Below are positions 36,801 through 48,302 of a DNA stretch of 64,000 bases, in pieces. Every line of letters begins with the position of its first letter. The first letter of the stretch is position 1. The DNA is taken from positions 18,432 to 82,431 of the forward strand of contig FMBT01000479.1 of NCBI GenBank assembly GCA_900095095.1, written 5' to 3'. Position numbers and translations under genes: made by a program. The notes beneath the pieces were generated by a model that had not been told where the DNA came from, searched no databases, and saw nothing but the letters and a program-made list of their open reading frames with translations. This DNA comes from Fragilariopsis cylindrus CCMP1102 (lineage: Eukaryota; Bacillariophyta; Bacillariophyceae; Bacillariales; Bacillariaceae).

Positions 36801-38123
36801 ACTATTCCTTCTTTGAAAGATCTCTCAATTTAAGGGAGAAGAACCCGACATCAGATATGGGCTTCGAGACGATTAATTTCAAAACTTATATCGGCGTTGG
36901 CTTGCATAATTTAGGTGTCTTGAATCTCTTGAAAGGAGATTACGAGGAAGCTCTTTCTTATTTCAGTCGCGCAGTCGAGAGCAGGAAGGATCATTTGGGA
37001 GACAATCATCCAGACTATATTGTAAGTTTCAAATCGCAGTTATAATATTGAATTACTTTGTTGAGCTTCTATTCCTCTTACAGCTGTTACCTACCTTATA
37101 GTCCTCCCTAGTCAGGCTAGCAATATGTCGATATGCGCTCAACGAGTTCGCCGAAGCCCATGCACGGCTAGAAGAAGCATTGATATGTGCTAAAGTATCA
37201 TGCTCGACATTAGAAGACCGTTTACAGATGGCTGGTAAGCATTACAGTTCCATTTAGAACACCGATAAGAACTGTTGACTCGTACATGCACTCACTTAGT
37301 CCTAATTTTTTTCTCTTCTTCTATATCATTTAAAGAGATTCTTAATAATCTTGGATGCCTTGCTTATATGTCAGGCCAGCCAGTCGCAGCCAGCTCGTAC
37401 TACAGAGATTCTATGGATATCCAATTTGGAGCATTGAGTGATAGTTTGTATATCGGAAATGCCATGTCTGGACAATCGATCTCTCTTAGTATATCGATCG
37501 TAAGAGCAAATATAGGATTCATCAAACTTGTGACGAAAGACCTCCCAGTCGCCATTACAGCACTAGAAAACGCACTCATGGAGCAGCAAATTCTGCTTAG
37601 AGGTGCACATGACACGATCATAGCAACCATGGATCACTTAGCTTTGTCAAATCTATTAAAAGGAGACCAAGAAAAAGCTGCACTGGTAAGACATTGGAGT
37701 GAACATCTTTAAAAAGCAGTATTTATCATTATTTGCGCCGCTCACTTGTGATTTTTTAATTAAATTATATCGCATCTCTCTTTGCAGATGTTCAATCGCA
37801 TTTTGCAGCTACAGAAAAACGAATATGGACCTCATGACAGACGCTGCTTTGTTACTGTTGACAAAATCAACATGGTTCAGAGCAAAGGGGCTCAGTATGA
37901 AGATGCCATCGAGGAATTACGGAAAACGTTTTCAATGCCTTCGGCTCCTGCTTCAGTTAGCAGTAGTCCGTCGATTAGTTCGTCCATTGGGACGACGAAG
38001 GTCAAACAAAACCCTCGGAGGGATAAAAATGTTCAACCTCAAAGAAGTAGTAGAGGGAAAATTAAGAAGAAAAAGAATAAAGTTATGCAAGTCTTCAGTT
38101 CTATGAGAAAGACGAATCCGTAA
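33827..38123 (+). CDS. Large tetratricopeptide-repeat protein
   Basis: Four exons: 33827-37021, 37102-37234, 37336-37685 and 37788-38123 (donors GTAAGT, GTAAGC, GTAAGA), 1337 residues. About the first 900 residues are low complexity and probably disordered: Asp runs, Asn/Thr tracts, Lys/Glu blocks. The C-terminal third is helical with kinesin-light-chain-like TPRs: YIGVGLHNLGVLNLLKGDYE, EALSYFSRAVESRKDHLGDN HP (split), VRLAICRYALNEFAEAHARL, LNNLGCLAYMSGQPVAASSY, VRANIGFIKLVTKDLPVAIT and LALSNLLKGDQEKAAL, then a Lys-rich tail. Several diatom TPR proteins have this build (disordered N-part, KLC-like C-part). No catalytic domain; a protein-interaction role is inferred. Confidence 0.8.
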
Positions 38124-38720
38124 TGAAAGCCTTAGCCACAAATATACACTTTATATGAATAAGCTCAAACACTGTAGTAAATATTAAGCTTCAGTAGGTG
38201 CATTTTACTACCCAGATTTTTTTAACCCTGTAAGTAACTACTTTAGCGCTAGGCTGAATACCAATACTATATTATACGCATCATTTTTACTTTGGAGAGA
38301 TAACTTATCTTCAACAACCCCTACTATAATTTGTATAAATCATTTCCTTATGTAACTACCATTGGTCGTGATCAGCTCGTCTGTAACACCATCATAATAT
38401 ACACCTTTGGTTTATGATTCTTCTACTGTATCTGTCGTAGCTAGTGTCGCGCTGAATTGCAATCACAAAAATTGCATACTGTACTGTACCTCCTTAAGTA
38501 AAACTAAATAAGCCTCCGAGATATCACGATTTTTAAAAAAAAATATTGATCTACGCGTGTAATGGATCTTCTGCATTAATAGAAATACGGAAATACGACA
38601 TCAAACACCATCATTCATCATTTCATCCGATCAACAACTCACCTCGCACACTCACACCAACCACCCAGCTAGTTGTCCACCTTGTAGCTGAAGTAGAACG
38701 ACTTGCATTAGTCTAACAAG
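38124..38720. other. Intergenic region
   Basis: About 600 bp between two plus-strand genes: 3' end of the TPR gene and promoter of the trigger-factor-like gene. Nothing else seen. Confidence 0.5.
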
Positions 38721-39569
38721 ATGAGAGCTTATTTACTGAATTTTATCTACGTCGCGCTTGCTTTGACATGCGGTGTCATAGAGGAAGTCGAATCTTTTCG
38801 TACAGTAATAAATCAAAATAATAATCCGTTATCATCTTCATTACAGAAAAGCTCGCCAATTATCCTACACTCTTCTGTCCAGAAGTTCAGAGAGGATGAC
38901 GAATGGAAGGGGGAGGTCACTACGGGGGGGACGATGCGTGGATGTACTGTTCAACAAGTACAAGATTCTGTAACTGAATTTACCATCCGTATTGATGGAG
39001 TAGAAGCTGATCTTGGACGGTTTTCTAAGGCTATTTTCACAAAAATGATAACTGATGCGAAACAAGAAAGATTCCAGGGCTTCCGTCCCGGAACTATTCC
39101 ACCACAATTATATAAAACATACAGAGCTTTCTCAATGGACGAGTGTGCGAGAGAAACAGTACTGGAAGCGATGCAGCAAAATAATATCCGGCCTTTTACT
39201 AATGCAAGAGAGGAAATATTAATTGAACAGGTTAGTATCCCACCACCACCGCCACCACCGCAGGCTAAGAAGAAGAAGAAAAAGTATCCTAAAAAAAAGA
39301 AGAAAACTGATGAAGTACTCACTAATAATATCGATGATGATGATGATACTGACGACAAGAATGAATCGACGATGAGCGAAGATGAAGTGTTAACGGATGA
39401 ACCACCATCAACACCGCAATGGCAGACATTTGACACAATGGACGATGCGATCAAAGCTGGATGGGCACCCGGTCAAAGCTTTAGTTTTGTTGCAAAAAAT
39501 GTAAACGGACAGAACGTACTTTCTGATACGTCAGGTGCGAAGCCACTTGGTACAAAAATTGTAGTATAA
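38721..39569 (+). CDS. Plastid protein with trigger-factor-like N domain
   Basis: Single exon, 282 residues. Signal peptide MRAYLLNFIYVALALTCGVI, then VESFRTV, where Phe after the predicted cleavage site fits a plastid bipartite presequence. The domain at about 60-170 looks like the ribosome-binding domain of trigger factor: TVQQVQDSVTEFTIRIDG, then ERFQGFRPGTIPPQLYKTY, where GFRPGxxPPxLxxxY matches the conserved GFRxGKxP signature. After it come a Pro7 run, a Lys-rich stretch, an acidic stretch, and a small C-terminal block (WQTFDTMDDAIKAGWAPGQS). The substrate-binding and PPIase domains of full trigger factor are absent. A plastid nascent-chain role is possible but unproven. Confidence 0.7.
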   Translation: MRAYLLNFIYVALALTCGVIEEVESFRTVINQNNNPLSSSLQKSSPIILHSSVQKFREDDEWKGEVTTGGTMRGCTVQQVQDSVTEFTIRIDGVEADLGRFSKAIFTKMITDAKQERFQGFRPGTIPPQLYKTYRAFSMDECARETVLEAMQQNNIRPFTNAREEILIEQVSIPPPPPPPQAKKKKKKYPKKKKKTDEVLTNNIDDDDDTDDKNESTMSEDEVLTDEPPSTPQWQTFDTMDDAIKAGWAPGQSFSFVAKNVNGQNVLSDTSGAKPLGTKIVV

Positions 39570-41065
39570 CAAATAATATGCGAGAGTTACACCATCCGTA
39601 TCGTACTAAGTGTATCCACCCCTGAGCGAAGTATAAGGTATACGAAGAAAATACTTCCTATGAAAGTTATAATACATGATATGATTTAGCTATCTAGCCT
39701 TCACAGATAGAAACTTTATCCTTGTTATCATAATTTGACATCAAATCATGATAATTGACACAAATTAATTTCCTGAGACGTTCACTTAAATTGTTCTGTA
39801 CTAAAACATTCATCGGCTCAACAGCGAATAAATATCATGCTGCTATTTGCTGTTGTTGAAGTCGAAGTTGCTATTCATTGGAAGTAGAGTTAAAATTGGT
39901 TTCTGTTTAAGTAGGTAGATGACAAAAGAGAGATTAGATCATGACTTCATAGCATCACATAGAGAGGCTAACTTTCTAAGAAACTTGGCTTCTAGAAACT
40001 GATGTTTGCCCTTGTTTGTTTTCCATAATATCTTTCCATCCTTCAATTCGATGTCATGTGTTTAGTGTCCGTTCAGATTTAGGCCTTGACTGAATTTCAT
40101 TCGTGGTATAAAACGATATAATTGTATTCATCATTATCGTCTCATTTTTTAATTTCAAACAATTTATTTTTAAACCTAACTAATGTTGCTGCTGGGACTC
40201 AATTTTTCTTAAAATAGACGTTAAATGTCAGATTTATGTTCCCGTGTGAATCAAATTAGGCACGTGTATTTTCAAGAAGCTACATGTAATTTGTATGTGT
40301 GAGGTGGTCACGCTATCGGCGTATATCTGAAAATAATAACCAAATTTGCACGATTGCACGAGGCAAAAAATGATCCTGCTGTCAAGCAACGGTCGTATTT
40401 GACGAACCATGGACACGATAAAAATATAAAAACAGTGTTTGTGCCATGTTCCCACACACAAGCAAAACGCATTTGAGCGAATACATCATTAACCATTATT
40501 AAATCAAATAATTATTAGAAATAAAAATAAATTAAACGCATCATCAATGGAGAAAGCTGATATTCATCATTTATTTACTTATCCATATATCGCATCTATT
40601 GAACCTCCCCGGTGATAGATTGTTTACTAAATCATTCCAGCCACAAGTATATCATTGTCATTCGACAGGGTATTTGAACAGGCGATTGATTCGTTATCTA
40701 CCTGCTTCATTGACACGACAAAATCATTCATTCAGGTTTTTTCTCGTTCCCGAGTTCTTATACTTATTGTTCCTACGATATTTCTACTCATCTAAGCTAC
40801 AATTAAACAACAATTGAGAAATTAAAAAAAGCACTCAGATCGGCTGTCTCGTTCCCGAGTTCTTATTGTTTCCATTATTATATTCCTACTCATCTAGCTA
40901 CAACACAATAGTTGAGGACTAAAAAAGAAAAGAAGAAAAAGCAGATCGGGGAACAACAAGATACGACAACAACTTCGACGAGCCCGCTTTGTTATTTAAG
41001 GGTGTGTTGCCGCAACATTTTTGAGTTGGGATAACTTTCCATAACGGGTTATTTATATTTTTGTG
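39570..41065. other. Intergenic region with diverged 105-bp duplication
   Basis: 1.5 kb without a convincing gene. The only structure seen is a diverged tandem duplication at 40742-40949 just upstream of the next gene. Confidence 0.55.
40742..40949. repeat. Diverged ~105-bp tandem duplication
   Basis: Both units begin TCTCGTTCCCGAGTTCTTAT (40742 and 40847) and share CCTACTCATCTA..GCTACAA and a GCAGATCGG/CTCAGATCGG end. Lies within ~220 bp of the next start codon, so it is probably promoter or 5' UTR. Confidence 0.75.
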
Positions 41066-44000
41066 ATGCCCACTCAGTCTAGAGGCTTCTTTGCCTGCGA
41101 CTATTGTGGCTTGCAGCACGACACTCTTGAGGAAGCGTCAGAACACGAGCTCTCTCAATGTCCACGTGCGGCAGCTCAACGACGGCAGCAGATATCGCAA
41201 TTTCCTCCTCAACAGCAGCATCAAATATTGCCACAGCGTCATCATAGTTATTTTTTACAACAACAGCAGCAGCAGCCTCCTCAACACTACCAGCAGCGGT
41301 TTTCTGCGATGGGACCATTATCAGTCACAACGGGGGAAGGTATAGAAACTCATCCGCCATATCCTTCTTCGCGAGTCACTAATTATCCAGGAGGATACAA
41401 TCATGGAATTTCTCCCCTCGGTGGTGGTGGTGGTGCCGAATCTTACCCGAAATCGGTGACAACAACAATTGGTGGAGTATCTTCGACGGGCCAACAAGGG
41501 CAATCGCGTTTTTTTTCCCTTGTAAATTATCCTCCCGATCAAGCCTCAAATAATCTCACCGTCTCGGACAGATTGGCATGTCAAAACATAGAAGTTTTCG
41601 AAGCATCTCGAGAATTTATTGCTGAATACGAACGAACGACGAGTAGAGATAATAGGGATATTGGTAGTGGGATTGTTCCCAAACAAATCGGTCTCCGATG
41701 TCGGAATTGTGGTTATGGAAGCAACAACAGCAACAGCAGCAATCCTACACAATTCAGTTCGGACTTTCCGGTCGATCTTACTACTGTAGGGGACAGCGTG
41801 AGACGTATCGCTGATCGTCACTTAGTGTCATGTAGAATGACCGATCCGGATGTACAGGAGACTTGTCAAAGAGCTGCAAACAAAAGACAACAACGAAAAC
41901 GGGGCTTGGGTATGACATTGGATGACGACAATGACGACATCGAGCGAACTAGCAGAACTGTATTGGTCGATTACTGTGTCGGTATTTGTCAGCAAAAGGG
42001 GGCTGTAAACAAACCGTCGCGACCGCCACATAGTAATAAATCGGGGATTGAATTTATTACGGAAGGAGGTGTTCGTGGGGAGGGATCAATCGCCGCAACA
42101 CCACTCCAACGAAGAGGTGATCGATTTAATGATCAAATGACAACTGTGGAATCGGGACAGCAACAACAGTACGATCCTTCTACCAGCCTCCCCTTTTACC
42201 AAGAAAATGATAGAACGTGGCACTGTAAGTTCTGCAGTTACGTGCCGCATCAATTTCGTGATTCCCAATCTATTTGGACTACTCCAGGAGGAGGTCCTCC
42301 ACCAAATAGCTTTATCGAACAACACTTGAGTATGTGTCGGGTCTACCAGCAGCAACAGCAACAACAACATCAACAAAACTTTTCGATGTTTCCATCAGCA
42401 CAGGCCTCCTTCGGTAGGGTACATTATGGTAATCACCCATCATCATATGGTATGCAACCGCACGGACCGCCACCCGGAGGCTCATGGGAAGCAACAACAA
42501 CTCATAACTCGCAGTATTCTTCGGCCGGGCTATTACCACCGCAGCACCACGAATCCAATTATCTCTACGGGCATTCCCAATCCTTGCCTCCTGGTATAAT
42601 GGAGAGAAGCATGGGGGGAAGATTCCTTGGACAAAGTGATCACGGGAGTGGATATCCGGATGGACGACCCCAAGGCATCGGCGGCAGTGGCAGCAGTAGA
42701 AATGTTTCGGGAAGGACAGCTTCAGCGCTGGGAAGTGCGAAAATGCCACCATTTGGTCTCAGCGGAGAAAATTCAACTGATGCGATGAATAATGCGATGA
42801 ATTTTCTTGGCCAATTTGACAAGGAATACTACGCTCGTGATCCTGCCAATGCTGCAATTCCCAAGTTGGTGTTGGACGAGGACCATTTGCTCTTGACAAA
42901 CTACTTCTTTTACCTTATGAAACAATTGCGTCTATGTCGATTTACTGAGAACGATAGAAAGACGAGAGGCGGAAAGAGAGAAAAAATTAAGATCGGGTAC
43001 GGAGGCTTGCAATGTATCCATTGTGCTGACCTACCCATGTCACGTAAATTTTTCTGGAGCAATGTAGACCGTCTCGCTAACAGCTTTGCTGAAATTCCAG
43101 GTCATGTGCTGAAGTGTCGAAGATGTCCGCAAAAAAATAAGGATGCGCTAATGCGGTTGAAGCAGGGCCACCCAGATCAAATGTCGAAGCTTCCACGTGG
43201 TTCTCAAAAGATCTTCTTTCGAAGAATGTGGAGACGCTTGCACGATGGTGATCCCCAAGATGAAGATGAAGATACCCCCACAATGCAAGTACCTTCTCCT
43301 CAGGCGGCTATGCTACCGTTGGAAAATCGTCGTCCACCACCGATTGCCTCTATAGCTACCAGTCCAGAAAAAAGCATGGACGATCTCTCACATTCAGGTT
43401 CTCATTCAGGAAGTATTACAGTACTAAGCGACGAAACTATCCTTGTCATGCAGCGGTCGGCAAAAGAATCAGCTATGGCCCTTGCGATATCCACTGCGAA
43501 TAAATCAGGACCATCGTCACCGTCTTCCAGAATCCTTGTAGCAATTCCAGAAGACAAGGAATGGTTATCGGACATCGATGCTTACGTTCGAAAGCAATTG
43601 GAGGTTTTCTCTGCAACCGAAGATGACGTAGCTGCTGCTCAGGCAGATAGAAAATATCCTATAGCTGTAGGTCAAGTCGGTATTCGATGCATCCATTGTT
43701 CAATCGCACAGGGACATGATGCTATTGGACATGCTATCGCCTATCCATTTTCTATCAGCGGAATTTACGAATCTGTGAAAGAGTTCCATCGCTTGCATCT
43801 AGATTCCTGCCCAAATCTCCCTATTACGACCAAGTCTAAGCTCACCAGCATGAAGGGAGCCTCGTCATTGAGCTCTGTTCTTCGTAAATACTATACCTTG
43901 GCTGCCAAGGCACTTGGTCTGCGAGATACCAAAGACGGGATTCGGACAGGGGGTGAATCTAATCCCATTGGCTCGATAGCTGCCTTTACTTTTGCAGAGG

Positions 44001-44197
44001 CTGAGGAATCAAGCCCAACCAAGAATAATGAAGAAAGTAAAGAAAAAAGAAAATTGTCCCCCAGAACAAAAGCATCAGCAGGGTTGAAACAAGAAAGTGA
44101 CGAGATCGGTTCTGCTCAGCCCGATACGTCTGGTAGAAAACGCTCCGGATCACCATCCGAATCATCGAAACCTAAATCAGCTAAAAGGGAAATCTAG
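41066..44197 (+). CDS. Large protein with five Cys2...His/Cys modules
   Basis: Single exon, 1043 residues. Long Gln/Pro/Gly/Ser stretches separate five putative zinc modules of a common form, CxxC, about 25-40 residues, then H followed by C: FFACDYCGLQ..EHELSQC (8-36), GLRCRNCGYG..RHLVSC (~210-255), WHCKFCSYV..QHLSMC (~385-425), GLQCIHCADL..GHVLKC (~647-683) and GIRCIHCSIA..LHLDSC (~872-915). Around module 4: TNYFFYLMKQLRLCRFTEND then RKTRGGKREKIKIGYG. I recall G(L/I)RCxxC..FP-type modules as frequent in diatom proteins without known function, but I cannot name a family. The C-terminus is Lys/Ser-rich. A nuclear, nucleic-acid or chromatin role is only a guess. Confidence 0.75.
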   Translation: MPTQSRGFFACDYCGLQHDTLEEASEHELSQCPRAAAQRRQQISQFPPQQQHQILPQRHHSYFLQQQQQQPPQHYQQRFSAMGPLSVTTGEGIETHPPYPSSRVTNYPGGYNHGISPLGGGGGAESYPKSVTTTIGGVSSTGQQGQSRFFSLVNYPPDQASNNLTVSDRLACQNIEVFEASREFIAEYERTTSRDNRDIGSGIVPKQIGLRCRNCGYGSNNSNSSNPTQFSSDFPVDLTTVGDSVRRIADRHLVSCRMTDPDVQETCQRAANKRQQRKRGLGMTLDDDNDDIERTSRTVLVDYCVGICQQKGAVNKPSRPPHSNKSGIEFITEGGVRGEGSIAATPLQRRGDRFNDQMTTVESGQQQQYDPSTSLPFYQENDRTWHCKFCSYVPHQFRDSQSIWTTPGGGPPPNSFIEQHLSMCRVYQQQQQQQHQQNFSMFPSAQASFGRVHYGNHPSSYGMQPHGPPPGGSWEATTTHNSQYSSAGLLPPQHHESNYLYGHSQSLPPGIMERSMGGRFLGQSDHGSGYPDGRPQGIGGSGSSRNVSGRTASALGSAKMPPFGLSGENSTDAMNNAMNFLGQFDKEYYARDPANAAIPKLVLDEDHLLLTNYFFYLMKQLRLCRFTENDRKTRGGKREKIKIGYGGLQCIHCADLPMSRKFFWSNVDRLANSFAEIPGHVLKCRRCPQKNKDALMRLKQGHPDQMSKLPRGSQKIFFRRMWRRLHDGDPQDEDEDTPTMQVPSPQAAMLPLENRRPPPIASIATSPEKSMDDLSHSGSHSGSITVLSDETILVMQRSAKESAMALAISTANKSGPSSPSSRILVAIPEDKEWLSDIDAYVRKQLEVFSATEDDVAAAQADRKYPIAVGQVGIRCIHCSIAQGHDAIGHAIAYPFSISGIYESVKEFHRLHLDSCPNLPITTKSKLTSMKGASSLSSVLRKYYTLAAKALGLRDTKDGIRTGGESNPIGSIAAFTFAEAEESSPTKNNEESKEKRKLSPRTKASAGLKQESDEIGSAQPDTSGRKRSGSPSESSKPKSAKREI

Positions 44198-45029
44198 GAA
44201 ATGCATGTCAAAGCAAACGGGAAGGCCTACCATGCATATATATATATTATATTTACGGCGAAGAAAATTGCATCGTAGCAAATAATAATGAAATAGAAGA
44301 TTATAATACAGAGCAACACTATAACAAAATTACCATAGATAGACGTGTATTTTTCTTCACAGGAATGTCATAGAACAATTATAGTTTAGTTAGAACCCAA
44401 CTGCAGCCTCGATTGGAGCAGAGATGATTTTGGCACTATGTGTGCACTTTATTTTGACAAGAATACACAAGAATTTGTCTAGATTGAAACTAATCTTGTA
44501 CAGGGATTTGATTGGATTGGTCCAACAGAAGCCAATACAGTAGACTATAGTTTTGGGCCAAAAGAGTTACCTGTTATTGATTGAAAATCTACAAAGTACA
44601 CCAACATAATACAGTATATCAACATACATTGTTCAAAAACATTTCCCAACAAAGTCAGTAAGCTAGCTACTAATATATATATTAAAAGCTACTTGCACAA
44701 ATAAGAAACAACATCTATAAAATGAATATAAACCAAAAATGCTTATTCAATTCTATCAAATAATGATTTGTACTTTTTACTGTTTCATGAATGAACTCCC
44801 TCTGTATGACTGGATGTAATGTTATTATCTTGTCGCCATATGATAACATACTGTCTTACTGTGTATGGACAATCGATAAGCTTATTGTGGTCCGTCATTT
44901 GTTATTGTATTGTACCGTAGGCTCATAACCTACTTCCCAACAAGACCCTTGACATTAGTGATAGGGATCAGTACTGGACTTCTTGCTCAGGAACATCCCC
45001 TGACATAGTGGATGCTGTTACTGTAACAT

Positions 45030-45240
45030 TACTTCCTCCGTGCAACGCTTGTTTCGCACGTGCTATTGTTTGAAAATTTAGAGGGTAATTAAGAGGTTCA
45101 ACGAAGAAATTTGCAAGGAGGATGAGGGAAGCTTGTGACTTTAACCTTCTTTTTTGTGAGTAGATCTTAATATTTTAAGGTTTTAGGGTGCTATTATAAG
45201 CACTAAATTTTCAAACGATACCGCGGTTGAAGGCACAATT
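45030..45240. mobile_element. Degenerate copy of the TA-flanked MITE
   Basis: The left end TACTTCCTCCGTGCAACGCT matches the element at 13159 for about 20 bases and weakly to GAAAATTTA (~50 bp). About 130 bp on, TAAATTTTCAAACGAT at 45203 is the inverted counterpart of the inner terminal repeat, but the outer right terminus has diverged. Confidence 0.65.
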
Positions 45241-45356
45241 TTGTCTGCTTGTGTGGTATTCACTCTTATCGTGAACGAATCAACCAAAAAATTGCATTTG
45301 ATATGTACTCCACCATGGATCGTGTCTATGCATTACTACTCCAGCAGAAAATCGAT

Positions 45357-45530
45357 CACACTACTTGTATCGTATCGTATCGTATCGTGGTTATTGATAT
45401 TACTCCAACATAACGGAGACGGAGAAGAAGGATGGAGACAACCACACTACTTGTATCGTATTGTATCGTATCGTGGCTATTGATACTACTCCAACGTAAC
45501 GGAGACAGAGAAGAAGGATGGAGACGACCA
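45357..45530. repeat. 86-bp tandem duplication
   Basis: Units start CACACTACTTGTATCGTATY (45357 and 45443) and share the inner TATTGATAYTACTCCAACRT and GGAGAAGAAGGATGGAGAC-type sequence. Contains a (TATCG)n microsatellite. Confidence 0.85.
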
Positions 45531-46640
45531 CATAAACAGTGAGTTTCAGGTGAACATTATACTGAAATCTAGTTAACTGTAGTAACATAAATTCTTTTTT
45601 CTTCACTTTCAAATAGAAATTAGAATATAAATTGACAACAAATCAATTATACAATACAATATTATAACACATATATTACTCTACCAGCTACAATTTCATT
45701 GAATTATTGATAGGAAACTTTTGCATAAGATATAAATCTCACTGAGATTGTTTACATTTCATTCAAATTTTCTTGACGATGAGACCATGTAATTGTAGTC
45801 CTGCTACTAATAGTGCTGTTGAAGTACCCGTAGTTTCTACTATAACTGCAGATACTATTAGTAAACGATCGCTGGATAATGTAGAAAAATTTCTCTACCT
45901 ACTACTTGAAGTATTTGTACCCAACTCGTTTTGACTACTTAGATTAGATTAAAATAAAATATTGTGTTGTGTTGAACTTACAGTAGTCGAATAAGATTTC
46001 TGACAGGAGAATCGGTCGTGGAAATCTTTTTTAAAACAACAGAATCTCTTAAACCTTCTTAGTCAACAAATCGGTTACGGTAGTACGAGGAACTCGCGCA
46101 TTAATTTTTTTATTCCACACAGTTCCGTCGCATCAGACTTTCATGATTTCAACTCAAAAATGTTGTTTATCAACTTAAAAACGCAAAAATGAAACCATCA
46201 TCATGCTATGTCGTAATGGTGCAAGGGATGGCAGTCGTGCCGTTACTCTAGAAGCGATTGATTCAGCAATACATTGAAGAAGAAACGGATTTCAATGCTA
46301 TAAGAAGAACGAGTGTTGGATTTTCATGTACATTTTGTTACATTCATAAATTCTAATTTCATTTTGTTACATTCATAAATTCTAATTTCAAAACAAAACA
46401 AAACATCATCATCTTTCCTTTCGCTCCCATTCCAATGGCAAACAATTTGATCAAGCCGTACATACCATCCAAACGCAAGACAAACGATACAATGCTGACA
46501 ATCTTTCAATCATCACGATTTCTTATCTTCCGATAACAGGATAAGCAGATTGGATAATATCCGTGATGCCATCCAAACTGTGGGTCGAAAATATTGTTGC
46601 ACAAGTGGACATGGTGGGGAAGGCGTTCTTATTTACGTTT

Positions 46641-47846
46641 AGAGGACAGTTTTGTCTAAAGATTATCGCACCGTAACTAATGGTAGAATAGAAGACTCAA
46701 AACGACTTTATATTATTATAAACTCTTTGCATTTTCATCTTTGTCTCTGTATCCTTCACACCAAAGCTACAAAATGGATGAAGGTGTTGTTTGAAGATTT
46801 TTTGAATCTCGGTAACAAACACACTATTAATTATAAACAAATCGGTGAACGATAACGATCACCACCACTTTTGGACTTCGTAGAACATTGTGTGACGAGA
46901 TTGACAGAAGAAGATCAGGCAACGTTATTCCGACTTCACGGCACACTAGAGGATGATGATAAAATTCGGGTCGTCTACCTTGTACTGGGATATGGATGGG
47001 ATTTTGTTCTTACTGAAATTGTGTAGGTGATCCCAATTGTTACAAGGATTTGCCGTTGTTCAACATGACTAAGGAGCAATTCAAGAACAAATATGCTGTT
47101 GATGTAAATATTATCATCCAACGATCAACTACTCTGTACGGAAAGTATTTTGACGAACTTAAGCAAGATCCAAAACTTTTTGTGCGTGAAGCCAAAGGAG
47201 TTGGCAAGATGATTCGTATGGAAGACGACGATGATGGCAACGATGGTGATCGGGATGGAGGTGGCGTTGGTGATGTAGGTGAAGGTGGAGGTGGAGGTGG
47301 AGGTGACGATGATGACGATGACGATAACAATCCCAACAACAATAACAATAACAATTTCTTTCCATGTACAGCCCTCATCGTGTACAGCAAAAAGAACATA
47401 TTCGGCTACGGAAACGATGGCGACAACGATCGAACGGAACAGCTCGAAATAGTTGAAATTCCGGGCACGTTTGTATACATTCCAAATTTTTTTCCTGATT
47501 TTTTCCATGACAAAGACAACGATGGTGATCGGGATTTAGGTGGCGTTGGTGATGTAGGTGAAGGTGGAGGTGGAGGTGACAATGATGATGACAATAACGA
47601 CGAAGATGACGATGACGATGATAAAAATGACGACGGCTTTGTGGAAGAAAACACTCTCCCACAAGTTGAGGGACGGGTATCAACAACAGCACCAAACCAA
47701 AGCCATGCAAAACCACCATCTACAGTATCACTCAACACATTTCACGATTCTGTTATCGCATTATTGGTAGTCCTGGTGTCCATTTATGTAATCCTTGTGG
47801 ACGCAACTCAGTCTACTCTAACTTCTAACGGCTCAACCTTCGATGC

Positions 47847-47877
<31 letters not shown>

Positions 47878-48302
47878 TCAACAACAAAATATGATATGAT
47901 TAACAATCAAGAAATCGGACAGGATATTCTTGATGCCGTTGAATTTACCAACTCTTTCTTCGAACCACAAAGAAGGGGTAGCCGGAACGATCGAAGAACA
48001 CCCGGTCACGGATTATTTTCCGATCCCGGATAATTGGGATTATCCGGTATTCGATCCAGTATCAGTTGACAATGAATCGCGTGATCCAAATTCAACCAAT
48101 ATCAAAATCATCGCGATCGGGATAGTGCAGTCGCCACATCACCCGTCGTGGTGGTAACCGATGCCATCGAATACGCCACCGATAGTACGGCCGCCAATAA
48201 AGATCAAACCCACATTGGTGACCAAATCCGCAAAGGAATGGATATGTCACCCACGATGGATTGTATGTTTGTTGCAACCGATGAGAAAAAAATAACAACG
48301 TT
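46641..48302 (+). pseudogene. Decayed gene with Asp/Gly-rich repeats and one membrane segment
   Basis: Coding-like sequence that changes frame repeatedly. A frame with LDFVEHCVTRLTEEDQATLF (46874-47027) passes by a one-base shift into GDPNCYKDLPLFNMTKEQFK and a long open frame (ATG 47065 to 48033). That contains YGKYFDELKQDPKLFVREAK, two similar Asp/Gly blocks (GDRDGGGVGDVGEGGGGG at ~47248 and GDRDLGGVGDVGEGGGGG at ~47527) with DNA-level similarity, a Thr run, and a membrane segment VIALLVVLVSIYVILV. Near 47970 a plausible continuation (TIEEHPVTDYFPIPDNWDYP) is in the next frame, and from 48121 the first frame resumes (AVATSPVVVVTDAIEYATDS). I do not recognise the family. Unrecognised introns could explain part of this. 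Confidence 0.5.

Larger units (their letters stand above)
44198..46640. other. Gene-poor region with repeats
   Basis: About 2.4 kb. Holds a degenerate MITE (45030-45240), an 86-bp tandem duplication (45357-45530) and, at 45779-45934, a 51-codon ATG frame (MRPCNCSPATNSAVEVP...) that could be an exon of the decayed gene downstream. No RNA gene recognised. Confidence 0.5.
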
